Shown: piece by piece, positions 16,374 to 25,228 of the stretch | How positions within the stretch are numbered: position 1 is the first letter of the stretch | How the letters are laid out: each line of letters starts with the position of its first letter | DNA from: Cyanocohniella sp. LLY | GTDB taxonomy: Bacteria > Cyanobacteriota > Cyanobacteriia > Cyanobacteriales > Nostocaceae | Direction: 5' to 3' | Length of the DNA: 55,176 bases | Assembly (NCBI GenBank): GCA_022241785.1 | Contig: JAKOMP010000032.1 | Span: forward strand, 676 to 55,851 | Notes under the pieces: generated by a model | Databases searched by the model: none | The model's input: the letters and a program-made list of their open reading frames with translations, nothing else | Told to the model about the DNA's origin: nothing | Made by a program: the position numbers and the translations under genes

Positions 16374-16865
16374 ATGGACACAAAGCTGAAAGGAGACATA
16401 GCAGAACAGGCTGCTGTTTTTCATGCCCTAAAGCGTTGTTGGGGAGTTTTAAAACCTGTAGGTGATCGGCTACCTTACGATTTAGTATTTGATGTAGAAG
16501 GGAACTTCGTAAAAATTCAAGTTAAGTACGCTTGGTTAGATGAGCCTTCTGGTAATTATGTTGTAGATAACCGCCGCACCAAAACAAATCGGCGGATAAT
16601 GATCCGAGCAGCATACAAGCAATCAGACTTTGATTTTGCTCTGGTATATATAGAAAAACTTGACTTGTTTTATATCTTCCCAGTAAATGTGTTCATAGAT
16701 TATGGTAGCGAGGTACACCTTGTCGAAACTAACAAACGACAGCGTAAACCTCGTTCTGCACAATATCGTGAAGCTTGGGAGTTAATATTGCCAGCTTCCG
16801 ATAAAGAAATAGGTGAAGAAAAGTGTGTCTGTTCGCCTGTCAAACATGGAGAAGCAGAATTTTGA
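16374..16865 (+). CDS. Group I intron-type PD-(D/E)XK homing endonuclease, I-SspI-like
   Basis: I-SspI (I-Ssp6803I) is the endonuclease of the Synechocystis tRNA-fMet intron and cuts intron-free tRNA-fMet genes. This protein has the same layout counted from Met at 16374: the helix GDIAEQAAVFHALKRCW with Glu11, then PYDLVFD with Asp36, and KIQVK with Gln49 and Lys51, the E-D-QxK active-site set of this family. Downstream it has the basic DNA-contacting stretch DNRRTKTNRR. An in-frame ATG at 16350 is possible, but it lies against the T tract of a terminator, and starting at 16374 puts the catalytic Glu at the family's position. The gene sits after the tRNA 3' exon and not inside the intron. The last ~30 residues (KEIGEEKCVC...) have no obvious role. 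Confidence 0.85.
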   Translation: MDTKLKGDIAEQAAVFHALKRCWGVLKPVGDRLPYDLVFDVEGNFVKIQVKYAWLDEPSGNYVVDNRRTKTNRRIMIRAAYKQSDFDFALVYIEKLDLFYIFPVNVFIDYGSEVHLVETNKRQRKPRSAQYREAWELILPASDKEIGEEKCVCSPVKHGEAEF

Positions 16866-16906
16866 TCTATTCTGAAAGAGAAACCTGACAAAAAGCGCGG
16901 AGAAAA

Positions 16907-18349
16907 ATGGTTGTGAAGTTGCGACGACCGATTTTAGTGGGAGGATTGGGACTATCCTTTTCCCTGTGGATATTACAAAGCTGGCATGATTCCTTAGTGC
17001 AGTTGAGTGAGTTTGGTTTATTTAGTGCTTTGGCTGTGGGCGGTGGTTTGTGGTTATTTCAGAAAAATCGCCCGAAAAATAGTTTAGAACAGCTAGATGG
17101 TATTGTTGTAGATCGAGAAACGGTGGAAAGTGCGATCGCTAAAACTGAAGCCGTAATTAACCAATTAGCACAAGAAGCAGAAAACCATACAGCCTTAAAG
17201 ACGCTACGAGAACAAGTTGCCCAATTGCGGCTAGAGTTAGACAGGCAAGAAATTAAAGTAGCTGTAACTGGTGGTAAATCTGTAGGTAAAAGCACTTTAA
17301 TTCAAGTACTAGAGTCTAGCACTTGGCAAGAAACCCAGCGAAAAGTCAGCTTATGGGAAACACCCCCTTTATTTAGAGAAGCGGGTGAAAACTCAGATGT
17401 AGCTGTTTTAGCAGAAGTCCAACAATCTGATTTTGTGCTGTTCCTGACAAACGGTGATTTGACAGACTCAGAATTTCAAATTTTACAGCAGTTAAAGGCA
17501 GCCAGTCAGCCTGCTATTTTAGTTTTCAACAAACAAGACCAGTATTTAGCAGATGAACGTGCTAGTATCCTGCTGTCATTAAAACAGCGAATGCAGGAAA
17601 ATGTAGTTGCAACTGCGTCCTCTCCCATTCCCATCAAAGTCCGCAAGCATGAAGCTGATGGTGCTGTACAAGAGTGGATGGAACAACCAGAAGCAGATAT
17701 TCAGCAGTTAATACAGCAATTGAGTGCAGTTTTAGCGCAGCAAGGACAACAACTGGTGTGGACAACTACCACCAGAAAAGCCAAGCTGTTGAAAGCCGAA
17801 GCAAAAAGTTTCTTGAATGGAACCAGACGCGATCGCAGCACCCCAATTATTGAACAATATCAATGGATAACTGCGGCTGCGGCCTTTGCAAACCCAGTAC
17901 CAGCACTAGATATTCTGGCAACTGCGGCAATTAATGCTCAGATGGTTATGGATTTAGGTAATATCTATCAGCAGAAGTTTTCCCTAGAACAAGCGCAAAC
18001 TGTAGCTGGAACAATGGGAAGTTTGATGCTGAAGTTGGGTTTAGTAGAACTGTCTACAAAAGCTATTAGTACTGTTCTCAAAAGTAATACTGTCACCTTC
18101 GTTGCGGGTGGTGTCGTACAAGGTGTAAGTGCTGCTTATCTCACCAGGGTAGCAGGGTTAAGTTTAGTTGAATATTTCGAGCAGCAGGAAGTAGCGCTAG
18201 ATTCGGGAAATCCTTTGAATTTGGAAAAATTGCGGCAAACTTTGCAAAACGTCTTTCAGCAAAACCAGCAAATTGGCTTTTTACAAGGTTTTGTCAAGCA
18301 AGGTGTGAAGCATTTATCACCAGAGGCGCAGTCTGAAGTTGTGGGATAA
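16907..18349 (+). CDS. DUF697 (YcjF-like) GTPase-domain membrane protein
   Basis: A 480-residue protein. Two N-terminal hydrophobic helices (~10-27 and 38-52) are followed by a coiled-coil region (~70-115) and a small GTPase domain. P-loop GGKSVGKST is at 122-130 and the guanine-specificity motif NKQD at 208-211. The C-terminal half is a DUF697 domain with hydrophobic helices (WITAAAAFANPVPALDILA, MVMDLGNIYQQKF, VAGGVVQGVSAAYLTRVAGL). The G3 motif (DxxG) is weak. Such GTPases are common in cyanobacteria and likely act at the membrane; the process is unknown. It begins 41 bases after the endonuclease gene with no clear terminator between. Confidence 0.82.
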   Translation: MVVKLRRPILVGGLGLSFSLWILQSWHDSLVQLSEFGLFSALAVGGGLWLFQKNRPKNSLEQLDGIVVDRETVESAIAKTEAVINQLAQEAENHTALKTLREQVAQLRLELDRQEIKVAVTGGKSVGKSTLIQVLESSTWQETQRKVSLWETPPLFREAGENSDVAVLAEVQQSDFVLFLTNGDLTDSEFQILQQLKAASQPAILVFNKQDQYLADERASILLSLKQRMQENVVATASSPIPIKVRKHEADGAVQEWMEQPEADIQQLIQQLSAVLAQQGQQLVWTTTTRKAKLLKAEAKSFLNGTRRDRSTPIIEQYQWITAAAAFANPVPALDILATAAINAQMVMDLGNIYQQKFSLEQAQTVAGTMGSLMLKLGLVELSTKAISTVLKSNTVTFVAGGVVQGVSAAYLTRVAGLSLVEYFEQQEVALDSGNPLNLEKLRQTLQNVFQQNQQIGFLQGFVKQGVKHLSPEAQSEVVG

Positions 18350-18517
18350 TTTCGCCCAAAGGCCAGCCAGTAAGTTGGCCGACTTCCCTGACTTGTAGCA
18401 ACTAGCGAGCAAAGGCGCAAAATTTTTCTTAGCGTCTTGGCGGCTTTGCGTGAGAATAATTTTTAAATTGCATCTGCCATAATTTAAGATGATTCTACTA
18501 ATTTATTCAGTTTGTGA

Positions 18518-19636
18518 ATGAGCGATCGCCCTGCTATTTTCTCATTTTTTGCTGGCTCAGGCTTCCTCGATTTAGGATTTGAAACTAGCGGCTTTAATAT
18601 TGTCTATGTCAATGAAATATTTAAACCATTTATGGCAGCATACCGTTATTCGCGGGAAGTGCTGAAATTACCTCAGCCAGAATATGGATACTATGACGGG
18701 GAAGCAGCAGACGTAAGTAAACTTATTGCAGGAGTAGAAGCACAACGTCTACATGAATTAGTCAAAGATTGCCGTAAATTTCACAATATTGTGGGCTTTA
18801 TTGGTGGGCCTCCCTGTCCTGATTTTTCTTTTGGAGGAAAAAATAAAGGACATTTAGGAGATAATGGCCAACTTTCGGCTGCATATATTGAATTAATTTG
18901 TTCTAATTTGCCAGATTTCTTTTTATTTGAAAATGTTAAAGGTTTATGGCAAACGAAAAAACACAGATTATTTTTTGAATCACTAAAGCAAAAATTAATC
19001 CAAACAGGCTATATATTAACAGAACGCTTAATTAATGCTATTGAATACGGTGTACCGCAAAATAGAGAAAGAATTATTGTCGTCGGTTTCCGAGATAGTT
19101 TAATTAAAAATCAGCTAATAACTAAAGACTATTTTAATTGGGAAAATAATATTTTATATCCTCAAGAAAAAGTTTTTGCTTATCCTTGGTGTAAAAGCGA
19201 ACCGTTTAAAGCAAATTCTTTGCTACCTTGCCCGGAGGGCATACCTCAAGAATTAACAGTTGAATACTGGTTTATCAAAAATAACGTGTTGAATCATCCT
19301 AATGCTCAACATTATTTTAAACCAAGAGCAGGTATTGCCAAATTTGCTGTTGTTGATGAAGGAGATGATACTAAAAAATCCTTCAAACGTCTGCATAGAT
19401 GGCGTTATTCGCCAACGGCTTGCTATGGTAATAATGAAGTACATTTACATCCATATAAAGTTCGGCGAATTTCTGTTGCAGAAGCCTTAGCTATCCAATC
19501 TTTACCTGCAAATTTCGTACTTCCAGAGGATATGTCACTGACTAATATGTTTAAAACTATTGGTAATGGTGTACCTTATTTGGCATCCAAGGCATTGGCT
19601 CAAAGTATTTTGAATTTCTTTGCAAATAGGCAGTAG
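18518..19636 (+). CDS. DNA (cytosine-5) methyltransferase, apparently without a restriction partner
   Basis: The enzyme transfers a methyl group from S-adenosylmethionine to cytosine C5 in DNA. Motif I FSFFAGSGFLDLGFE is at 8-22, motif IV GGPPCPDFS with the catalytic Cys100 at 97-105, motif VI ENVKGL at 138-143, motif VIII YGVPQNRERIIVVGFR near 178-192, and motifs IX/X at the end (AEALAIQSLPANF and TIGNGVPYLASKAL). The target recognition region is ~200-310. Length 372 fits. The neighbours are a DUF697 gene and deoC, and no nuclease gene is close, so it looks like a solitary regulatory or protective methylase. Its target cannot be read from sequence. Local base composition is more AT-rich than its neighbours, a hint of transfer. 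Confidence 0.9.
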   Translation: MSDRPAIFSFFAGSGFLDLGFETSGFNIVYVNEIFKPFMAAYRYSREVLKLPQPEYGYYDGEAADVSKLIAGVEAQRLHELVKDCRKFHNIVGFIGGPPCPDFSFGGKNKGHLGDNGQLSAAYIELICSNLPDFFLFENVKGLWQTKKHRLFFESLKQKLIQTGYILTERLINAIEYGVPQNRERIIVVGFRDSLIKNQLITKDYFNWENNILYPQEKVFAYPWCKSEPFKANSLLPCPEGIPQELTVEYWFIKNNVLNHPNAQHYFKPRAGIAKFAVVDEGDDTKKSFKRLHRWRYSPTACYGNNEVHLHPYKVRRISVAEALAIQSLPANFVLPEDMSLTNMFKTIGNGVPYLASKALAQSILNFFANRQ

Positions 19637-19691
19637 TAGCCTCTATTTAAAATACTCATAATAATTCAGCGATACCTATAGCAATCCTCAA

Positions 19692-19721
19692 AGATCCCCA
19701 ATTTGAAAATTTTGGGGATCT
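19692..19721. repeat. Hairpin AGATCCCCAA / TTGGGGATCT
   Basis: Ten-base perfect arms around a ten-base AT loop. It lies 56 bases after the methyltransferase stop. No T tract follows on the plus strand, so termination is possible but not shown. Confidence 0.55.
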
Positions 19722-19836
19722 GAGCCTATCGGTATTGTTTTCCAGCTAAAGGCGTAATAAATGTGTTTTAATATATATATAAGAAATGTCTTAATTTTTT
19801 ATAAAGTTTAATAATCCATCACTGACCAAAGACAAG

Positions 19837-20517
19837 ATGGCAGCAGACTATTCAAATATTGATATTGCGCCATTTATAGATCACTCCCTGCTGATGCCAA
19901 CGGCTACTCCAGAGCAGGTTGAGGAATGGTGTCAACAAGTAGACAGATTTAATTTTGCAGCGGTTTGTCTTCACCCATCTTATGTGAAGCAAGCAGCAGA
20001 ACTCCTTCATGGCAAGAAGCCTGAAATTTGCACTGTTATCGGCTTTCCTATTGGAGCCACAACTTCAGCAGTCAAGCTGTATGAGGCTCAAGAAGCTGTG
20101 GAAAACGGAGCTACTGAGTTGGATGTGGTGATCAACTTAGGTTGGTTAAAATCTGGCAAAACTGATGCCGTTCACCGCGAGATTGCCGAAATTTGTGAAG
20201 AAACCGGAAAAACAGTCAAAGTAATTTTGGAAACTAACCTGCTGACAGATGCGGAGAAGAAACTCGCTGCGGAAATATCTATGGAAGCAGGGGCGGCATT
20301 CTTAAAAACCAGTACAGGTTGGAATGGTGGCGCTACTGTGGCAGATGTGCAGCTATTAAAGGAAGTAGCAAAGGACAGGGTAGGAATTAAAGCCTCCGGG
20401 GGAATCCGCACCTACAATCAAGCCTTAGAGCTAATTTTAGCTGGTGCGTCTAGATTAGGTACCTCTCGGAGTATCGATTTGATCCGCCAGCGCGATAACC
20501 TGGAAAAAGGTGAATAG
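19837..20517 (+). CDS. deoC: Deoxyribose-phosphate aldolase
   Basis: DeoC splits 2-deoxyribose 5-phosphate into glyceraldehyde 3-phosphate and acetaldehyde in deoxynucleoside breakdown. The 226-residue class I aldolase shows IDHSLL at 14-19, DVVINLG with Asp96, the Schiff-base Lys157 in FLKTSTGW, and the proton-relay Lys185 in [10 protein letters not shown]. Length fits the family. A HIP1-free, AT-rich spacer precedes it. No other nucleoside-catabolism gene is close. Confidence 0.94.
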   Translation: MAADYSNIDIAPFIDHSLLMPTATPEQVEEWCQQVDRFNFAAVCLHPSYVKQAAELLHGKKPEICTVIGFPIGATTSAVKLYEAQEAVENGATELDVVINLGWLKSGKTDAVHREIAEICEETGKTVKVILETNLLTDAEKKLAAEISMEAGAAFLKTSTGWNGGATVADVQLLKEVAKDRVGIKASGGIRTYNQALELILAGASRLGTSRSIDLIRQRDNLEKGE

Positions 20518-20518
20518 T

Positions 20519-20604
20519 GAATAGTCATTCGTTTTTGTCTTTTGTCATGGATGATTTGTCCTGACTTAATAACCAATGACCAATGACTAACGACTAATAA
20601 CTAA
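20519..20604. repeat. Heptamer repeats between deoC and recO
   Basis: The array reads CAATGAC-CAATGAC-TAACGAC-TAATAAC just before the recO ATG, with a TTTTGTC-type stretch upstream. It may have separated a former operon or act within a deoC-recO transcript. Confidence 0.7.
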
Positions 20605-21492
20605 ATGAGTAGAACCTATAAAGCAACTGGAATTAATCTTAAAGCCCAGGTACTAGGAGAATCGGACAGGATAGTCACAATTTTGACAAGAGAGTTCGGT
20701 TTAATTAGAGCCGTTGCACCGGGGGCCCGCAAGCAAAACTCAAGCCTAGGTGGCAGGAGTGGGATGTTTGTAGTGAATGAGCTACTGATTGCCAAGGGGC
20801 GATCGCTTGATAAAATTACTCAAGCACAAACTTTAAAAACTTATCCCGGTCTAGCTAAAGATTTAGGGAAGTTGGCCGCTGGGCAATATTTAGCAGAAAT
20901 AGTGCTGTGTCAGGCTTTGAGTGAACAACCCCAAGAAGAACTTTATGAGTTACTCAATGAACATCTTCGGCGGTTGGAAGCATTACCCCAAACTGATACA
21001 TCAAGTATTTATGCTCAATTGGCTCATGGAGTGTTTCATTTTTTAGCTTTAGCCGGACTAACACCCCAAGTCCAAGTCTGTTGTCTGACTGAGAACTCGT
21101 TAATGCCAGACTTTACAGACCCCAACTGGCGAGTAGGATTTAGTGTACCTGCTGGTGGTACAGTCTGCTTACAGGCTTGGGAAAATTTGCGAAAAGATCG
21201 GCAAAAGCCCAACCTCATTTCATCAGATCATCATCCCCAACCAGGCTACCGCACAGTTGTTCATCAACAAGACATCCCCGTAATTTCTTGTCGCTTGGAT
21301 GCTACAGAACTATCTATGCTCCAACATCTGTCACAACCAGAGATAATGCAAGTAGATGCCGCCAGCAATTATGGCTGGTTATCTGTCGAGCAAATTTTGC
21401 GCCAATATGCTCAATATCATTTAGGTCGCCCTATTCGCTCTGCTAGTTTGATCGATTCTTATTTTGCTACTAAACATGATGCAACCGTCTGA
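20605..21492 (+). CDS. recO: DNA repair protein RecO
   Basis: RecO anneals single strands and helps load RecA on gaps through the RecFOR pathway. The N-terminal OB-fold region is recognisable: [39 protein letters not shown] (read in pieces within residues 5-43) and [22 protein letters not shown]. The C-terminal helical part has [17 protein letters not shown], where most family members bind zinc with Cys. Here a full four-cysteine zinc site is not apparent. Length 295 is slightly long for the family. Its end overlaps the start of the MFS gene. Confidence 0.9.
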   Translation: MSRTYKATGINLKAQVLGESDRIVTILTREFGLIRAVAPGARKQNSSLGGRSGMFVVNELLIAKGRSLDKITQAQTLKTYPGLAKDLGKLAAGQYLAEIVLCQALSEQPQEELYELLNEHLRRLEALPQTDTSSIYAQLAHGVFHFLALAGLTPQVQVCCLTENSLMPDFTDPNWRVGFSVPAGGTVCLQAWENLRKDRQKPNLISSDHHPQPGYRTVVHQQDIPVISCRLDATELSMLQHLSQPEIMQVDAASNYGWLSVEQILRQYAQYHLGRPIRSASLIDSYFATKHDATV

Positions 21493-23080
21493 CTTGGATA
21501 GAAAAATCCTACCTTTATCCCCCAGCCACGCTAAAAAACAGAAGAGGGCATCAGAACCCACATTCAAGAATCACTTGAGTGCTGTTCCTAAATCTACAAA
21601 AAATCATATTAATAGCGAAGAAAAGCAACCGCAAGAATTGACTGAAAATGATGAAGATTGGTCATCTAAAACTGCAAATGAGTTAACTACTGATGAAACC
21701 AATGGCCACGAACACAGTTTACCAATTAGCACTACCCCAGAAAAACAACCAGCAAACTTAGATGGCTCTAGTTGTGGTAATGAAACAGCAACAGTGAAAG
21801 TCGAAAGTCAGGGGTTTTTACCTGTACTCAAAAATCCTAATTTCCTGGCTCTTTGGGGTGGGCAAGTTTTTTGTCAACTGGCAGATAAAGTATATTTAGT
21901 GCTGATGATTGCCTTGATTAATTCTCAGTTTCAAGGGACTAATCAAAGCATTAGCGGTTGGGTATCAGCTTTAATGATGGCCTTTACTATTCCCGCCGTA
22001 CTGTTTGGTTCCGTGGCTGGTGTGTTTGTAGATCGTTGGTCAAAAAAGACTGTACTTGTAGCCACTAACGCTTGGCGCGGCATCCTGGTTTTGTCAATTC
22101 CCTTCTTGTTGTGGTTAACGCATGATTGGCAACCCATCGGCATATTACCTGTGGGCTTTATCATTATTTTGGGTGTGACTTTTTTGGTTTCCACACTGAC
22201 ACAGTTTTTTGCACCAGCAGAACAAACCGCAATTCCTTTGGTGGTGGAAGAACAGCATTTACTTTCAGCTAATTCTCTGTATACGACAACGATGATGGCA
22301 TCGGTGATTGTGGGATTTGCCATTGGGGAACCACTGTTAGCCATTGCCGATACGCTGTGGCTGCAAGTCGGTGGTAGTGGTGGTTTAGGTAAGGAACTTT
22401 TAGTCGGTGGTAGTTATGCGATCGCTGGTTTCATTTTATTACTCTTGGCGACTAAGGAAAAACCCCATGCTCCCGATAAAGAATTCCCCCACGTATTCTC
22501 TGACTTGTGCGATGGTTTCTCTTACCTCAAAGCCAATCATCATGTCCGCAATGCTTTACTCCAACTGACTATTTTGTTTTCTGTCTTCGCCGCCTTAACT
22601 GTTTTAGCTGTGCGGATGGCAGAAATAATTCCTAACCTCAAAGCATCACAGTTTGGCTTTTTACTAGCAGCTGGTGGTGTGGGAATTGCTACGGGTGCCA
22701 CTATTCTGGGACAATTTGGACAGAGTTTCTCCTATAGCAAACTGAGTCTCTGGGGTTGTTTCGGCATGGCAGGATCTTTAACTGGTTTATCTGTATTCAC
22801 AACACAGTTATGGATAGTTCTGATGTTAGTGGCTTTGCTAGGTATGTTTGGGGCGCTAATTGGTATTCCCATGCAGACAGCTATCCAAACAGAAACACCA
22901 CCAGAAATGCGTGGTAAAGTTTTTGGGTTGCAAAATAATGTCATTAATATTGCCCTTTCTTTACCCTTGGCATTAGCTGGTTTAGCCGAAACCTTTATGG
23001 GACTACAAGCAGTTTTTATGGCGTTAGCTGTGATTGTCTTTTCTGGAGGTATATTAACTTGGTATAACTACCAACAGTAG
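21476..23080 (+). CDS. MFS transporter with long polar N-terminal extension
   Basis: The first ~110 residues are polar and poorly conserved in style (rich in Lys, Glu, Thr, Asn, Pro) and probably disordered in the cytoplasm. Then twelve hydrophobic segments follow, of the MFS_3/EntS-like exporter type. The first begins [19 protein letters not shown], and the conserved loop [15 protein letters not shown] lies between helices 2 and 3. The second half has [21 protein letters not shown]. Substrate is unknown; family members export siderophores or drugs. The start at 21476 (ATGATG) overlaps the recO stop by 17 bases, suggesting coupled translation; ATG 21464 is also in frame. Confidence 0.85.
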   Translation: MMQPSDLDRKILPLSPSHAKKQKRASEPTFKNHLSAVPKSTKNHINSEEKQPQELTENDEDWSSKTANELTTDETNGHEHSLPISTTPEKQPANLDGSSCGNETATVKVESQGFLPVLKNPNFLALWGGQVFCQLADKVYLVLMIALINSQFQGTNQSISGWVSALMMAFTIPAVLFGSVAGVFVDRWSKKTVLVATNAWRGILVLSIPFLLWLTHDWQPIGILPVGFIIILGVTFLVSTLTQFFAPAEQTAIPLVVEEQHLLSANSLYTTTMMASVIVGFAIGEPLLAIADTLWLQVGGSGGLGKELLVGGSYAIAGFILLLLATKEKPHAPDKEFPHVFSDLCDGFSYLKANHHVRNALLQLTILFSVFAALTVLAVRMAEIIPNLKASQFGFLLAAGGVGIATGATILGQFGQSFSYSKLSLWGCFGMAGSLTGLSVFTTQLWIVLMLVALLGMFGALIGIPMQTAIQTETPPEMRGKVFGLQNNVINIALSLPLALAGLAETFMGLQAVFMALAVIVFSGGILTWYNYQQ

Positions 23081-23555
23081 TTTTTCAGACTTCCAGGAAC
23101 TATGGTTCTCATACTTTTAAATATCACTATAGTGATTTACTCATAGAGGTAGGAAACACAAATATAAAACACAAAAAAGGGATATGGATGACTGAGTTTC
23201 TTAGCGCATAGCCCAGGCTAAACCAACAACAATCAAATAGGAGTCTGAATAGTTTAATAAAATTTTTGGCTTTCGTGCTAGACTAAATTCAGTGAAAACA
23301 TAGCTTAGATTTGCTGAGTATCGATTTGATATGGGCAAAGCTGATTTTTTATTAAATTATATCTTTTAAAAATTTCATAAGCATTAACTATAAGGCAAAT
23401 TTATAAAATGAGCTTAACTTAATAATAAGAAACATTGGTTAATTAACCAATAAATGGCTAACTTTAATATGCCAAACAAAACAAGAGAAAAGATTAAGCA
23501 ACTAAGCAATACAAAACTGATATATCAAACCCGCTTTTCTGATAGCTAATAAAGA
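23081..23555. other. AT-rich intergenic region with an 18-base palindrome
   Basis: No gene is visible in 475 bases between the MFS gene and a glycosyltransferase. The single notable element is the perfect palindrome at 23434-23451. Confidence 0.6.
23434..23451. promoter_or_regulatory. 18-base perfect palindrome, possible operator
   Basis: ATTGGTTAATTAACCAAT is its own reverse complement, 105 bases before the glycosyltransferase start. The position and symmetry fit the binding site of a dimeric regulator. Chance in an AT-rich stretch cannot be excluded. Confidence 0.4.
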
Positions 23556-24704
23556 ATGCGTATAGCCTGGATTGGAAAGAAATCACCCTTTTGTGGCAAT
23601 GTCACCTACAGTAGAGAAATTACAAATGCTTTGCTAGACCGGGGGCACCAAGTCAGCTTTCTCCACTTCGCTCAAGAAGAATCTGCACCTGACAATTGGC
23701 CAAATTTCCAAGAAGTATCTTTACCCTTCATTTATAAATCCCAGGTTTATACAATTCCCACGTTTAAAGCGACTAAGCTATTAACTGAGTCTCTCAGGGA
23801 AATTAAGCCCGATATAGTCCATGCTTCCCTAACTTTATCTCCTCTAGATTTTGTTCTGCCAGAAATTTGTGAACAATTAAATTTGCCGTTAATTGCCACT
23901 TTTCACACACCTTTTGCGGGTAAGGGGGCAAAATTTATATCCGGCACACAGCTTTTAGCTTATCAACTATACGCCCCTTTTTTGAGTAACTACGATCGCG
24001 TAATTGTCTTTTCCCAAATTCAGCGAGAATTATTAGCACGTATGGGTGTGCGCGAAAAAAAAATCGCTGTAATTCCCAATGGAGTCGATACAGTCAAGTA
24101 TTCCCCAGGAAATTCTACAGTCAAAGCAGAATTCCAAGCTGAACGTTTGTTTGTTTATCAAGGTCGGATAGCATCAGAAAAGAATGTCGAACCTCTATTA
24201 CGTGCTTGGAAGCAGTCCCAAATGAGGGCTGGTAGCAAATTACTAGTTGTGGGGGATGGTGTTTTAAAGTCTTCCTTGGAAACATTTTATGGCTCAGAAT
24301 CTGGTATTTTCTGGTTGGGATTTATTGCCGATGAGAGCCGCCGCATCGAAATTTTACGGGGAGCAGATGTATTTATTTTACCTTCATTGGTAGAGGGATT
24401 ATCTCTATCTTTATTAGAAGCAATGTCATCGGGAATAGCTTGTTTAGCCACAGATGTGGGAGCAGATGGCGAAGTATTAGAGCAAGGAGCAGGTATAGTC
24501 CTCAATACTAAAACAGTGCGATCGCAATTAAGAACCCTCTTACCACTGTTCCAAGACCATCCCGAATTAACAACTCTGCTGGGGCAAAAAGCCAGACAGC
24601 GTGTCTTAGAACGCTATACCCTCAGTAAAAATATTACTCTATTAGAAGAATTATACCGCGAAGTTTTAGCAGGGTGGCCCGTCCCTCTTAGTCGCAGAGC
24701 CTAA
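23556..24704 (+). CDS. Glycosyltransferase family 4
   Basis: A 382-residue GT4 enzyme of the GT-B fold. The N-terminal half shows MRIAWIGKKSPFCGNVTYSR, LLDRGHQVSFLHF, IKPDIVHASLTLSPLDFV and LIATFHTPF. The C-terminal half has VIPNGVDTVKYSP, LFVYQGRIASEKNVEPLLRA, LLVVGDGVLKSSLE and the donor-binding loop PSLVEGLSLSLLEAMSSG with the E-x7-E pair. It resembles SqdX and monogalactosyl/1,2-diacylglycerol-type glycosyltransferases in layout, but I cannot assign the acceptor. It stands alone with long gaps on both sides. Confidence 0.86.
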   Translation: MRIAWIGKKSPFCGNVTYSREITNALLDRGHQVSFLHFAQEESAPDNWPNFQEVSLPFIYKSQVYTIPTFKATKLLTESLREIKPDIVHASLTLSPLDFVLPEICEQLNLPLIATFHTPFAGKGAKFISGTQLLAYQLYAPFLSNYDRVIVFSQIQRELLARMGVREKKIAVIPNGVDTVKYSPGNSTVKAEFQAERLFVYQGRIASEKNVEPLLRAWKQSQMRAGSKLLVVGDGVLKSSLETFYGSESGIFWLGFIADESRRIEILRGADVFILPSLVEGLSLSLLEAMSSGIACLATDVGADGEVLEQGAGIVLNTKTVRSQLRTLLPLFQDHPELTTLLGQKARQRVLERYTLSKNITLLEELYREVLAGWPVPLSRRA

Positions 24705-24962
24705 ACACAAGCTAATATAGGACTCCTATTTAATTATTGAAAAAATTCTGTATACTCAAAAAATCTTCTTTCCTACTCCCCACTCCCAGCCTACGCAAAT
24801 AATTTCAGGAATCAAACCGGATTCTTATAGTATTGATTAAGTTAGCTGATGGTTAGCTGATGTATTAAATAGGATAGGCTAGATCTGTTACCCACCATAA
24901 TGTTTTCAAAATATTGATCACGAGAGTGTGTGGCATGTTGTATGTAACCAAATATGTCATGA

Positions 24963-24985
24963 TTTTGTAAAATAACTTTACAAAA
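24963..24985. promoter_or_regulatory. TTTTGTAAA-N5-TTTACAAAA palindrome upstream of the OCP gene
   Basis: Perfect nine-base arms with a five-base spacer (ATAAC), centred ~255 bases before the OCP start. Together with the smaller TTGTA-N3-TACAA at 25035-25047 it looks like an operator pair. Basis is sequence symmetry only. Confidence 0.45.
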
Positions 24986-25034
24986 GTTAAGGTTTATTGT
25001 TACACTCCTTTACATAAAATCTAAACCTATAGTG

Positions 25035-25047
25035 TTGTAAAGTACAA
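25035..25047. promoter_or_regulatory. TTGTA-AAG-TACAA, second half-related palindrome
   Basis: Shares the TTGTA/TACAA core with 24963-24985, and lies ~180 bases before the OCP ATG. Confidence 0.35.
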
Positions 25048-25228
25048 ATTAGGTAGCTCCTAAACTGAGTTGAGTGTGAAAAAACCTAATCTTCACAAAC
25101 AGCTTTGAGTTGCTTTGGTGTTACCGTTGGCACTAAAAGTTTTGGATCAATGAAGTCTCAGTTTTCAGGTTCTTTGTAGGAATTTTGAAAGCAGCTAATT
25201 AGTAAACAATATTTGGGAAATTCAGATT

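Larger units (their letters stand above)
24705..25228. other. Intergenic region upstream of the OCP gene
   Basis: It contains an 11-base tandem duplication GTTAGCTGATG twice (24841-24862) and two related palindromes described separately. It probably carries the OCP promoter. No coding frame of note. Confidence 0.6.
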
